From assembly GCA_020634235.1 (NCBI GenBank), contig JACKCB010000002.1:310001-374000 (forward strand): a DNA stretch of 64,000 bases, in the 5' to 3' direction. Positions within the stretch are counted from its first letter, which is position 1, and the number at the start of each line of letters is the position of its first letter. The position numbers were made by a program, and so were the translations under genes. Of the stretch, positions 40,994-51,382 are shown piece after piece. This DNA comes from Ardenticatenaceae bacterium (lineage in GTDB: Bacteria > Chloroflexota > Anaerolineae > Promineifilales > Promineifilaceae). The notes under the pieces were generated by a model. The model worked only from the letters and a program-made list of their open reading frames with translations, was not told the origin of the DNA and did not search any database.

Positions 40994-41554
40994 ATGCTCG
41001 ACCATTTTGGATTCTTAGCCCCCTTTTACGACCGCGTCATCGGCCCACCCGACGCCAGCCGTTGGCGTGAGCTGCTCGGCTTGCCCGTCCCCGGCCGGGT
41101 ACTAGACGCCGGTGGTGGCACCGGCCGGGTCTCCGCCCAACTGCTGCCCCTGGTCGGCGACCTGGTCATCAGCGACCTGTCGGCCAAGATGCTGCGCCAG
41201 GCCCAGCAGAAAGGCGTGCGGCAGCCGGTCGCCGCCCACGTAGAAAAGCTGCCCTTCGCCGACAACAGCTTCGACCGCGTGCTGGTCGTCGATGCCCTAC
41301 ACCACTTCTGCGACCAGCGCGAAGCCATTGCCGACCTGGTGCGCGTGCTCCGGCCGGGCGGGCGCATGGTCATCGAAGAGCCAGACCTGAACCGGTTGTC
41401 GGTGAAATTTGTGGCCATCGCCGAGAAGGTAGCCCTCATGCGCAGCCACTTCTACTACCCGGCCCAAATCCAGGCCATGATTGCCGCGCACGGCCTGTCG
41501 GTTCGCATTGAGCACGACGGCCACTTCGCGGCCTGGGTGATAGCAGACAAATGA
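40994..41554 (+). CDS. Class I SAM-dependent methyltransferase
   Basis: 186 residues. Rossmann SAM-binding motif GRVLDAGGGTGRVS (about 32-45), acidic DLSAKML after strand 2, and FADNSFDRVLVVDALHHF (about 84-101), a methyltransferase_11 type. Substrate unknown. The gene lies between hypD and hypE, and its stop overlaps the hypE start (ATGA at 41551), so it is translated with hypE. This is not a known Hyp function. It may be an accessory tailoring enzyme or a passenger. Confidence 0.9.
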   Translation: MLDHFGFLAPFYDRVIGPPDASRWRELLGLPVPGRVLDAGGGTGRVSAQLLPLVGDLVISDLSAKMLRQAQQKGVRQPVAAHVEKLPFADNSFDRVLVVDALHHFCDQREAIADLVRVLRPGGRMVIEEPDLNRLSVKFVAIAEKVALMRSHFYYPAQIQAMIAAHGLSVRIEHDGHFAAWVIADK

Positions 41555-42615
41555 GCGAACAAGTTGACATAAGCAGCGGCCCGGCCTGCCCGGTGCCCAT
41601 CCGCCAGCGCGGCCAGGTCATTTTGGGGCATGGCAGCGGCGGCAAACTGTCGCAGGATCTAATCGGCGGCCTCTTCCTGCCCCCCTTCGACAACCCCGCC
41701 CTGCGCGCCGGCAACGATGCCGGCGTGGTCGCCCTGAACGGGCACACCCGCCTGGCCGTGAGTACCGACAGCCACGTCGTCTGGCCGCTGTTCTTCCCCG
41801 GCGGCGACATTGGCCGGCTGGCCGTCTGCGGCACGGTCAACGACGTGGCCATGATGGGCGCCGTGCCGCGCTACCTGACCGCCGGCTTCATTCTGGAGGA
41901 GGGGCTAGAGCTGTCGCTGCTAGCCCAGGTGGTAGCCTCGATGCAAGCCGCCGCGGCCGAGGCCGGGGTGCAGATCATTGCCGGCGATACCAAGGTGGTG
42001 GAACGGGGCAAGGCGGATGGGCTGTACATCAACACCGCCGGCGTGGGCGAACTGCGACCGGGGGTGACCCTTGGCGGGGCACTGGCCCGGCCGGGGGATG
42101 TCATCCTCCTCTCCGGCCCTATTGGCGACCACGGCATTGCCGTGCTGGGCGCGCGCGGCGACCTGGGCTTCGAGACGGACATCGTCAGCGACGTGGCCCC
42201 GCTCAACCACCTGGTAGCCGCCATGCTAGCTGCCAGCCAACAAGTTCACGTCCTGCGCGACCCTACCCGCGGTGGCGTGGCCAGCACGCTCAACGAGATT
42301 GCCCAACAGTCACAGGTGGGCATCTGGCTGGATGAGGAAGCGATCCCTGCCCGGCCGGGGGTGCGCGCCGCGTGCGAGATGCTGGGCTTCGACCCCCTGT
42401 ACGTGGCCAACGAGGGCAAGCTGTTGGCCATTGTCGCCCGCGAGGCTGCCGGGGCGGTGCTGGCGGCCATGCGCGCCACGCGCTATGGCGAAGAGGCCGT
42501 GCAGGTGGGCGAGGTGCGGGCAGACCCACCCGGCCGGGTGCTGCTGCGCACCACCATTGGCACTACCCGCATTGTCGATCTGCTCATGGGCGAGATGCTC
42601 CCCCGCATCTGCTAG
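41551..42615 (+). CDS. hypE: Hydrogenase maturation protein HypE
   Basis: 354 residues of the PurM/ThiL superfamily. Dehydrates the thiocarboxamide formed by HypF to a thiocyanate donated to Fe. LGHGSGGKLSQDLI is near residues 28-41, GRLAVCGTVNDVAMMGAVP carries the ATP-site residues, and the chain ends in PRIC. The C-terminal Cys is the carbamoylated residue, so the protein is predicted to be active. Start is ATG 41551, coupled to the methyltransferase. Confidence 0.97.
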   Translation: MSEQVDISSGPACPVPIRQRGQVILGHGSGGKLSQDLIGGLFLPPFDNPALRAGNDAGVVALNGHTRLAVSTDSHVVWPLFFPGGDIGRLAVCGTVNDVAMMGAVPRYLTAGFILEEGLELSLLAQVVASMQAAAAEAGVQIIAGDTKVVERGKADGLYINTAGVGELRPGVTLGGALARPGDVILLSGPIGDHGIAVLGARGDLGFETDIVSDVAPLNHLVAAMLAASQQVHVLRDPTRGGVASTLNEIAQQSQVGIWLDEEAIPARPGVRAACEMLGFDPLYVANEGKLLAIVAREAAGAVLAAMRATRYGEEAVQVGEVRADPPGRVLLRTTIGTTRIVDLLMGEMLPRIC

Positions 42616-42631
42616 CCGGGCCAGGCCCAGC

Positions 42632-43954
42632 CTACGGCAGCGGCGCGACCGTGCGCTGGTAGGCGTGGCATTCGTGGCAATATTGGCTGGCCTGCTCGTC
42701 TGGCTTTTGCTGGCAGGCGGTCCCCAGCGCCAGCGGCACCTCATACACCATCCCATCCACCTTCTTGGTCAGCCACAATCGCTGGCCGTCCCAAAGCACC
42801 CAGCCAAACGTCTCGCCCCGCGTGGTCGCGATCACCGTGTCCCCCACCCGCACCTCATAGTTAGGGTTCAGGTTGGCCGAGCGAATGGCCGGATGGTCAG
42901 CGCTGTCGATGGTGGTTAGCAAGGGCAGGGCGTCGGGCGTGCCGTGGCAGGTCTGGCACTGGTTGTATTGCACTTCCAGCTTGCTGGAGTGAATATCTCC
43001 ATCCCCCATCACCTCACCGTTGGTATGGCAGTCGATGCAGTCCAGCTTCCACTCACACAACGTAAACTGGGCAATGGGCTGGTAATACTCCAGTTCGCGC
43101 CGTTCCAGGTCCGTCAGCGGGCGGTCGTCGGGCAGGTCCGGCCGGGGCAAGAATTCCATCTGCGCCAGCGAGTAGTTGCCGCGGTTGTGGCAGTGGTTGC
43201 ATTGGGTGAAGGGGATGGCCGTGGTGAAGCGGTGTTCGCGGGCGTGCCCCGGCTCGGCCGGGTCGATGGTGGGGTCGCCGCCCTTGTACAGGCCATCGTT
43301 GTCGTAGACCATGTGGCAGGCCGCGCAGCCGGTGCTGCGGTAGAAGTAGGGCTGGGCCAGCGGCTCGCCACCCACGTGGCAAAAAAGGCAGTTGTCGGCG
43401 AAACGATGCAGCATGGGGGAGTCGTCCGGCCCCGGCCGGAACAGTTCCAGCGCCGGCTGCCCGGTGGCCGTGGTGATGTTGTCGTCGGTCACGGCCAGCA
43501 TCCCATAGCGCGCCGTGGGGTCGGGCTGCGCGCCAAAGGCGAAGGCCACCTGGGCAATCGCCCCGGCATAGGTCGTTTGCAGCGAGGTGCGCACCCGGTG
43601 GATATGGTCCTGGCCCGTCTCGGCCAGCCCGTTGTGGCAGTTGCAGGCGGCATCTAGCACGGCCAGGTCGCTGGGGTTGCGCCCGCCGCGCATGCCGGCG
43701 TGGGCCGCCTCCGCTTCGGTGGCCTGGGGATTGCCACCGTGGCAGGTGACGCAGGCGAAGCTCTCCATGGGGTGGGCGGCGCTGATCTCCTCAATGCCTT
43801 CGTGGCAGTTCAGGCATTTCTCCCCGGTTGGCGCAGACTGCCCACAAGCGGTGAGCAGTAGGAACAGACAGAGACACACCCCGGCCGGGGCGGCCCAACC
43901 TCTCTGCCCCCACCCCCTGATCCATTGCGCCAAGCTGCTGTGCCACGGCATCAT
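42632..43954 (-). CDS. Octahaem c-type cytochrome lipoprotein
   Basis: 440 residues. Signal peptide with lipobox LLTAC (Cys37), then eight CXXCH haem sites: CLNCH, CVTCH, CLFCH, CAACH, CNHCH, CIDCH, CQTCH and CHECH. An additional CNCH (one residue short of the motif) follows AGM...LDAA near residue 102. The C-terminal part has a small beta domain WVLWDGQRLWLTKK before the last haem site. It converges with hypE 17 bp away. It resembles periplasmic multihaem electron carriers, but I cannot assign it to a known enzyme: there is no nitrite-reductase-type CXXCK site. Confidence 0.9.
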   Translation of the reverse strand: MMPWHSSLAQWIRGWGQRGWAAPAGVCLCLFLLLTACGQSAPTGEKCLNCHEGIEEISAAHPMESFACVTCHGGNPQATEAEAAHAGMRGGRNPSDLAVLDAACNCHNGLAETGQDHIHRVRTSLQTTYAGAIAQVAFAFGAQPDPTARYGMLAVTDDNITTATGQPALELFRPGPDDSPMLHRFADNCLFCHVGGEPLAQPYFYRSTGCAACHMVYDNDGLYKGGDPTIDPAEPGHAREHRFTTAIPFTQCNHCHNRGNYSLAQMEFLPRPDLPDDRPLTDLERRELEYYQPIAQFTLCEWKLDCIDCHTNGEVMGDGDIHSSKLEVQYNQCQTCHGTPDALPLLTTIDSADHPAIRSANLNPNYEVRVGDTVIATTRGETFGWVLWDGQRLWLTKKVDGMVYEVPLALGTACQQKPDEQASQYCHECHAYQRTVAPLP

Positions 43955-43993
43955 AGCGCAATAGTAACACGCTTTTAGGCCGTGGTCACCCTG

Positions 43994-44036
43994 GAAAAAG
44001 CGTGCGGGCGGTCAGCACTTCGCTAACCGCCCGCAC
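43994..44036 (-). terminator. Intrinsic terminator of hppA
   Basis: On the minus strand GTGCGGGCGGT pairs with ACCGCCCGCAC (11 bp, 13-nt loop), followed by GCTTTTTCC. It lies 46 bp after the pyrophosphatase stop and before the cytochrome gene. Confidence 0.8.
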
Positions 44037-44081
44037 TCGCCGGCCCCGGCCGGGGTCACACATAGGTTAATCGCGAATGGC

Positions 44082-46409
<2,328 letters not shown>

Positions 46410-46742
46410 CAACAGACTCCTTCAGTGGTTTTCGGCAATGTGGCAGGAACGCCAGGTAGTAGAAAGGCAGCTATGGCCGGTGGTCGCCTGGCACCTGGTA
46501 AACCCAACACAGTGCAGAAATGTGGGATGCTTTGGGCTTTGGCACCTTCCCCAGTTTGAAGTAACGCCAAAAAACCCAAATATGACAGAAAAGCGGGCAA
46601 AATACCCGCCAGAGGCCTGTAATGTGGGCACCTGGGCAAAAAAGGCGCCATTTTGGGGGTTCAACCGTGGACAGCCGGCGAGTCACCAGACTAGACCAAT
46701 TCTCAGGTCAAAAACGGAACGAACCATCGGAAACGCGCGAAG
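46410..46742 (-). promoter_or_regulatory. Long 5' leader of hppA with terminator-like hairpin
   Basis: The promoter at 46743-46771 implies a transcript leader of about 320 nt without an ORF. About 135 nt into it, GCGGG-TATTTTG-CCCGC is followed by TTTTCTGT (46587-46609, minus strand), a weak intrinsic terminator. Several further T-runs occur. It does not match a riboswitch class that I can recognise from sequence alone. Confidence 0.4.
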
Positions 46743-46771
46743 ATTGTAACGACTTTCACAAGCGGTGTCAA
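46743..46771 (-). promoter_or_regulatory. hppA promoter with overlapping Rex-like site
   Basis: On the minus strand a perfect TTGACA (46766-46771) is 17 bp from TACAAT (46743-46748). The plus-strand reading TTGTAAC-GACT-TTCACAA (46744-46761) covers the -10 and spacer in the same position as at the ctaB promoter. Confidence 0.7.
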
Positions 46772-46820
46772 ACCTGTTGCGCGCCGCGTCATGCATCGCC
46801 GGCAGGGACTACGCCACTTG

Positions 46821-46854
46821 GGACCCTGAGGGTTTGGGCAAACCCTCAGGGTCC
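46821..46854 (-). terminator. Hairpin after acs
   Basis: GGACCCTGAGGGTTT (46821-46835) and AAACCCTCAGGGTCC (46840-46854) form a perfect 15-bp stem with a 4-nt loop, 28 bp after the acs stop. There is no T-run, so termination is plausible but not certain. Confidence 0.55.
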
Positions 46855-46881
46855 TCCGGGAAGGGATTTCTGGGTGCTGGC

Positions 46882-48786
46882 TCAGTCCGCCAGGGTAGAC
46901 AGGTCGCCGACTTCCTGGCCCAGGGCGCGCGCCCGCAGTACGCGGCGCATGATCTTGCCAGAGCGGGTCTTGGGCAGACTGTCCACGAAGTCAATGGTGG
47001 CCGGCTTGGCAATGGGGCCCATTTCGTGGCCTACGTGGTCCTTCAGCTCCAACTCCAGCCGTTCGCTGCCTTCGTGGCCCTGGCGCAAAATGCAGTAGGC
47101 CTTGATGACGTTGCCGCGCAGCTCGTCGGGCACGCCAATGACGGCGGCTTCGGCCACGGCCGGGTGGCTAACCAGGGCGCTTTCCACTTCGGCGGTCCCC
47201 AGCCGGTAACCGGACACTTTGATCACGTCATCGATCCGGCCGATGACCCAGATATAGCCATCCTCATCCTTTTTGGCGCTGTCGCCGGGCATGTACCAGC
47301 CCTGCTCGGCGAAGCGGGTCCAGTACTGCGCCACATACCGGTCGGGGTCGCCAAAGATGGTGCGCAGCATGGCCGGCCACGGGCTTTTGATGACCAGGAA
47401 GCCCTCTTCGTTGGGCTGGACGGAGTGACCATCTTCATCAACCACATCCACCTCTACGCCGGGGAAGGGCAGGGTGGCCGAGCCAGGCTTGAGGGGCATG
47501 CTGGGCAGGGGGGTGATCATGAAGCCGCCCGTCTCTGTTTGCCACCAGGTGTCCATGATGGGGCAGCGCTCTTTGCCGATGACGCGATGATACCATTTCC
47601 ACGCTTCCGGGTTGATAGGCTCGCCCACGGAGCCAAGCAGGCGCAGGGAGGAGAGGTCGTGCCGGCCGGGCCAGTTCTCGCCAAAGCGCATGAGACCGCG
47701 GATGGCGGTGGGCGCGGTGTAGAGGATGGAGATGCCATATTTGGCCACCATGCTCCACCAGCGGTCGGGGTAGGGGTGGGTGGGCGCGCCTTCATACATG
47801 AAGCTGGTGGTGCCCAATACCAGCGGCGCATAGACGATGTAGCTGTGGCCGGTAATCCAGCCGGGATCGGCGGCACACCACCAGACATCCTCTGGCTTGA
47901 TGTCGAACACCCACTTAAGCGTGGTGGCGGTGCCCACCATGTAGCCGCCGTGCGTATGGAGGATGGCCTTAGGCTTGCCGGTGGTGCCAGAGGTGTAGAG
48001 GATGAAGAGGGGGTCTTCGGCGTCCATCACTTCGGTGGGGGCGTTGGGGTCGGCGATGGGCTGGGTCATGAGGTTGTGGTACCAGTAGTCCCGGCCGGGG
48101 ACCATCTCCACCTTCTGCCCCGTACGCTTCACACAAATCACCGACTGGATCGTCGCCGCCCGCTGCAGCGCCTCATTGGCGATCTGCTTCAGCTCCACAA
48201 TCTCGCCGCGCAGCCAGGCCCCGTCACAGGTAATCAACACCTTCGATTGGCTGTCATCAATGCGCCCCAACAGCGCCTCCGTCGAGAAGCCGCCATACAC
48301 CACCGAGTGCATCGCTCCGATCTTGGCGCAGGCCAGCATGGCAATCATCAGCTCCGGGATGCGCCCCATGTAGATGGTCACGCGGTCCCCTTTGCCCACC
48401 CCCATCGCCCGCAGCACGCTGGCGAATTTACTCACCTCACGGTTCAACTGCTGATAAGTATAAATGCGCACATCGCCCGGCTCCCCCTCAAAAATGAGGG
48501 CAGCCTTGTTGCGTACCGGGGTGTGCATGTGCCGGTCCAGCGCATTGTGCACAATATTTACCTTGGCCCCCACAAACCATTGATAAAATGGGGCATTTTC
48601 ATCATCCAGCACCCGCTCCCACGGCTCATACCACTCAAAATTCTCGGCGGCAATCTTGCCCCAGAAAGCGGCCAGGTCTGCTCTGGCGGCGCGATTCACC
48701 TTCTCATAGTCGGGCACGTGGGCCAGGGAAACAACTTCTGGTGCGGGGTAGTAAACATCACCAATTAAAGTCTTCTTATCAGCCAT
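46882..48786 (-). CDS. acs: Acetyl-CoA synthetase
   Basis: 634-residue ANL-superfamily enzyme making acetyl-CoA from acetate, ATP and CoA with PPi release. P-loop-like YTSGTTGKPKAI (about residues 258-269), WWQTETG (acyl-binding), YRLGTAEVES and the catalytic K611 in TRSGKIMRR, the usual acetylation target. The frame is open from 48984, but ATG 48786 has GGAGG at 5 bp and the expected N-terminus. A TTGCGT/TATAAT promoter lies about 100 bp upstream. PPi made here is a substrate for the pyrophosphatase encoded next. Confidence 0.96.
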   Translation of the reverse strand: MADKKTLIGDVYYPAPEVVSLAHVPDYEKVNRAARADLAAFWGKIAAENFEWYEPWERVLDDENAPFYQWFVGAKVNIVHNALDRHMHTPVRNKAALIFEGEPGDVRIYTYQQLNREVSKFASVLRAMGVGKGDRVTIYMGRIPELMIAMLACAKIGAMHSVVYGGFSTEALLGRIDDSQSKVLITCDGAWLRGEIVELKQIANEALQRAATIQSVICVKRTGQKVEMVPGRDYWYHNLMTQPIADPNAPTEVMDAEDPLFILYTSGTTGKPKAILHTHGGYMVGTATTLKWVFDIKPEDVWWCAADPGWITGHSYIVYAPLVLGTTSFMYEGAPTHPYPDRWWSMVAKYGISILYTAPTAIRGLMRFGENWPGRHDLSSLRLLGSVGEPINPEAWKWYHRVIGKERCPIMDTWWQTETGGFMITPLPSMPLKPGSATLPFPGVEVDVVDEDGHSVQPNEEGFLVIKSPWPAMLRTIFGDPDRYVAQYWTRFAEQGWYMPGDSAKKDEDGYIWVIGRIDDVIKVSGYRLGTAEVESALVSHPAVAEAAVIGVPDELRGNVIKAYCILRQGHEGSERLELELKDHVGHEMGPIAKPATIDFVDSLPKTRSGKIMRRVLRARALGQEVGDLSTLAD

Positions 48787-48883
48787 TGAGACCTCCATAC
48801 TTTGTCGTTTTGCGTGCTTGCGCAGTTGCCGTGGGAGCGGGGATTTGTCTTGTTGGAATAACCGCGACACAACTACGAGGGCT

Positions 48884-48913
48884 ATTATATGCGATAGGCC
48901 AGGCGAGACGCAA
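48884..48913 (-). promoter_or_regulatory. acs promoter
   Basis: On the minus strand TTGCGT (48908-48913) and a perfect TATAAT (48884-48889) are 18 bp apart, about 98 bp ahead of the acs start codon. Confidence 0.65.
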
Positions 48914-48950
48914 AGCATGGCGCGGCAAGAGGTATCCCGGCCGGGAGCTA

Positions 48951-48979
48951 TTTCGCTTTCACCCGCAGCGGCATATAAT
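48951..48979 (+). promoter_or_regulatory. Possible promoter of the kinase gene
   Basis: TATAAT (48974-48979) has TTTCGC (48951-48956) 17 bp upstream. The -10 is perfect and the -35 weak. The leader to the start at 49195 would be about 210 nt. Confidence 0.45.
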
Positions 48980-49194
48980 ACCATTAGGCACCGTTCACAG
49001 TCACAGCCACGGAAAACAGGACCAGCGTGCGTTCAACCAGATAGCTGACACGTGACCACATCACCACCCACCCGAACAACTGACACACCGTTGCGCGCGC
49101 CACACCCGGCCGGGGGCGCAGCGCAACAACTGTGAGAAGCACGGCCCAATCCCCCCAGGCCCCGGGGGATTAAGCCCACCCGAATGGAGCAGCC

Positions 49195-51207
49195 ATGACC
49201 GACACCAACATGGGTCGTTACCAGATTATTCGCCAGCTAGGCCAGGGGGGCATGGGGACAGTTTACGTAGCCTACGATCCCCGCTTCGAGCGCGAAGTCG
49301 CCCTGAAAGTGCTGCCACCCGGCTTCCTGCAGGAGGCCGACTTCCGCCAGCGATTTGAACGCGAAGCCAAAATCATCGCCCACCTGGAGCACAACGCCAT
49401 TGTGCCGGTGTACGACTACGGCGAGGAAAACGCCCGGCCCTACATCGTCATGCGCCTGATGAACGGCGGTTCGCTGCAAGACCGCCTGGCGCAAGGGCCG
49501 CTGCCGCTGGAACAAGTCATCACCATCACCCAGCGCATCGCCTCCGCCCTGGACAAAGCCCACGCCAACAACATCGTCCACCGCGACCTGAAACCGGCCA
49601 ACATCCTCTTCGACAGCGACGGCGCAGCTTACCTGGCCGATTTTGGCATTGCCCGGCTGGCCGAAGGCACCCAAACAGTCACCATCATCGGCACGCCACA
49701 ATACATGGCCCCGGAGCAAGCCCATGGCTACCCGCTAGATGCCCGCACCGATGTCTACCAACTGGGCGTGGTACTCTTCCAAATGTTAACCGGGGCCATT
49801 CCCTTCGACGCCCCCACCCCGGCCGCGTTGCTGCACCAACACGCCTACGCCCCCATCCCCTCCGTCACCACCCTCAACCGCACCCTTTCCCCCGCCTGTG
49901 ACCAGGTCATTCAAAAAGCCATGTCCAAGGAAAAGGGGGACCGCTACGCCACGGCCGGCCTGCTAAGCGCCGCCCTGGAACAAGCCATAACCACCGGGGC
50001 CGTGCTGGCCGGCAAACCAACCGTCGTGCTGCCAGAAACCCCGGCCGGGGTCACCCCACCGCCCACCATGCCACCCCCAACCACCCCACCCCCAACAACC
50101 CCCGCCCCCATCCCGGCCGGGACCCCCAAACGAGCCACCGGCCGCTGGCTGGCCATCCTGGCCGGCCTGCTGCTGCTGCTCATCATCTGCGCCGGCGGCA
50201 GCGCCCTGGCCTACGGCCAGATCCGTGACCGCTTCTTCGTGGCCAGCGTGGCCACGCCCACCCCGGTCTCCGACCAGGGCCAGATCGCCGCCCTGACCGC
50301 CACAGCCGGTGCGCCAACCGCAGACACCACCACCGATAACGCCGCCGGCGAAACAGGTTCCGGGGACACCCCGTCCGGCACCGCAGACCAGCCCGCCCCC
50401 GCCGCAACCAACACCCGTCGCGCCACCGCCACCCGGCCGGGGACCGCCACTAGCGCCCCGCCCACCAACGCCCCCGCCGTGCTGCCCAGCAGCACCCCCA
50501 CCCGGCAGCCAACCAACACCCCCACCCGGCCACCCACCAGCACCGCCACGCCCACCATCCCCCCGCCGCCCACTAACACCCCCACCCCCACCATCCCCCC
50601 GCCCCCCACCAACACCCCCACCATCCCCCCGCCGGTCGTGCCCCTGGATTCAGTTTATGGCGTGATCACCCATCTGGGCAGCCCGGTGCCCAATGTCACC
50701 GTCGCCCTCAACACAAGCTGCGCCGCGGCCGGGGCGCGCAGCACCCTCACCAACGCCCAGGGCGAATTTAGCTTCGGCGGCGTTACCCCCGGCACCTACT
50801 ACCTGATGTTCAACGGCTGGAACGGCACCGGACCACAAGTAACCCCCTATGACCAATCCTGCACCTGGGACCTGCTTAAAATCGATGGCAGCCCTCTGCG
50901 CCAGGATTGGGACCTGAACAAGACCGACCTGCAAATCACCTTCCCCGGCAGCGAAAGCAGCATCAACACCACCACGCCAACCTTCACCTGGAACCCCTAC
51001 CCCGGCGCTGCCTATTACGAGGTCGTACTCAGCCAGACGTCACCCTCCTTCATCAGCATCGAATTTCTGACCCCGGCCGGGAGCGGCACCTCCTTCACTT
51101 CAGCCACCCCCCTGGTCTCCGGCGGTCGCTACCAGTTCGTCGTCTGGGCCTACACCGCCGGCGGCGCCCAATTCGCCTTTGGCCAGATATACTTCAACGT
51201 CAACTAA
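49195..51207 (+). CDS. PknB-type Ser/Thr kinase with extracytoplasmic beta domains
   Basis: 670-residue receptor kinase. The kinase domain (9-270) is complete: LGQGGMGTVY, K38 in VALK, D131 in HRDLKPAN, D149 in DFG and APEQ. A Pro/Thr segment leads to a membrane helix at about 320-340. A very Pro/Thr-rich spacer follows (about 410-480, PPPTNTPTPTIPP-type). Outside are a CarboxypepD_reg-like domain (about 483-550, GVITHLGSPVPNVTVAL) and a fibronectin III-like domain (about 585-670, TPTFTWNPYPGAAYYEV). It probably senses an envelope signal. ATG 49195 has GGAG upstream. It is a different paralogue from the kinase at 17397. Confidence 0.93.
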   Translation: MTDTNMGRYQIIRQLGQGGMGTVYVAYDPRFEREVALKVLPPGFLQEADFRQRFEREAKIIAHLEHNAIVPVYDYGEENARPYIVMRLMNGGSLQDRLAQGPLPLEQVITITQRIASALDKAHANNIVHRDLKPANILFDSDGAAYLADFGIARLAEGTQTVTIIGTPQYMAPEQAHGYPLDARTDVYQLGVVLFQMLTGAIPFDAPTPAALLHQHAYAPIPSVTTLNRTLSPACDQVIQKAMSKEKGDRYATAGLLSAALEQAITTGAVLAGKPTVVLPETPAGVTPPPTMPPPTTPPPTTPAPIPAGTPKRATGRWLAILAGLLLLLIICAGGSALAYGQIRDRFFVASVATPTPVSDQGQIAALTATAGAPTADTTTDNAAGETGSGDTPSGTADQPAPAATNTRRATATRPGTATSAPPTNAPAVLPSSTPTRQPTNTPTRPPTSTATPTIPPPPTNTPTPTIPPPPTNTPTIPPPVVPLDSVYGVITHLGSPVPNVTVALNTSCAAAGARSTLTNAQGEFSFGGVTPGTYYLMFNGWNGTGPQVTPYDQSCTWDLLKIDGSPLRQDWDLNKTDLQITFPGSESSINTTTPTFTWNPYPGAAYYEVVLSQTSPSFISIEFLTPAGSGTSFTSATPLVSGGRYQFVVWAYTAGGAQFAFGQIYFNVN

Positions 51208-51218
51208 GTGAGTGCCTA

Positions 51219-51290
51219 AAAACAACTTCCCTTCTCTGTTTGTAGTAACCGCTTTAGCGGTCTGAGCGGCTGAAGCCGCTACTACCAACC
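51219..51290 (+). repeat. Dispersed palindromic repeat, copy 2
   Basis: GTAGTAACCGCTTTAGCGGT then CTGAGCGGCTGAAGCCGCTACTAC forms two hairpins (ACCGCTTTAGCGGT and AGCGGCTGAAGCCGCT) inside a larger near-palindrome GTAGTAACCGCT...AGCCGCTACTAC. The first half matches copy 1 at 40886-40955. The repeat sits in the gap after the kinase gene. Confidence 0.75.
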
Positions 51291-51382
51291 AATTTCTGGA
51301 CGCTTGCTAAGCAGCCAACCGCCCCGACAGCCGGTTGGCCGGCCAGCCAATTCGCTGAGCCGCTTCCCCAAGGAGAGACAAC

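Larger units (their letters stand above)
48787..49194. other. Divergent intergenic region between acs and the kinase gene
   Basis: The 408-bp spacer holds back-to-back promoters (entries at 48884 and 48951), each with a GCATATAAT -10 region. The remaining 200 bp before the kinase contain no ORF or RNA that I recognise. Confidence 0.6.
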
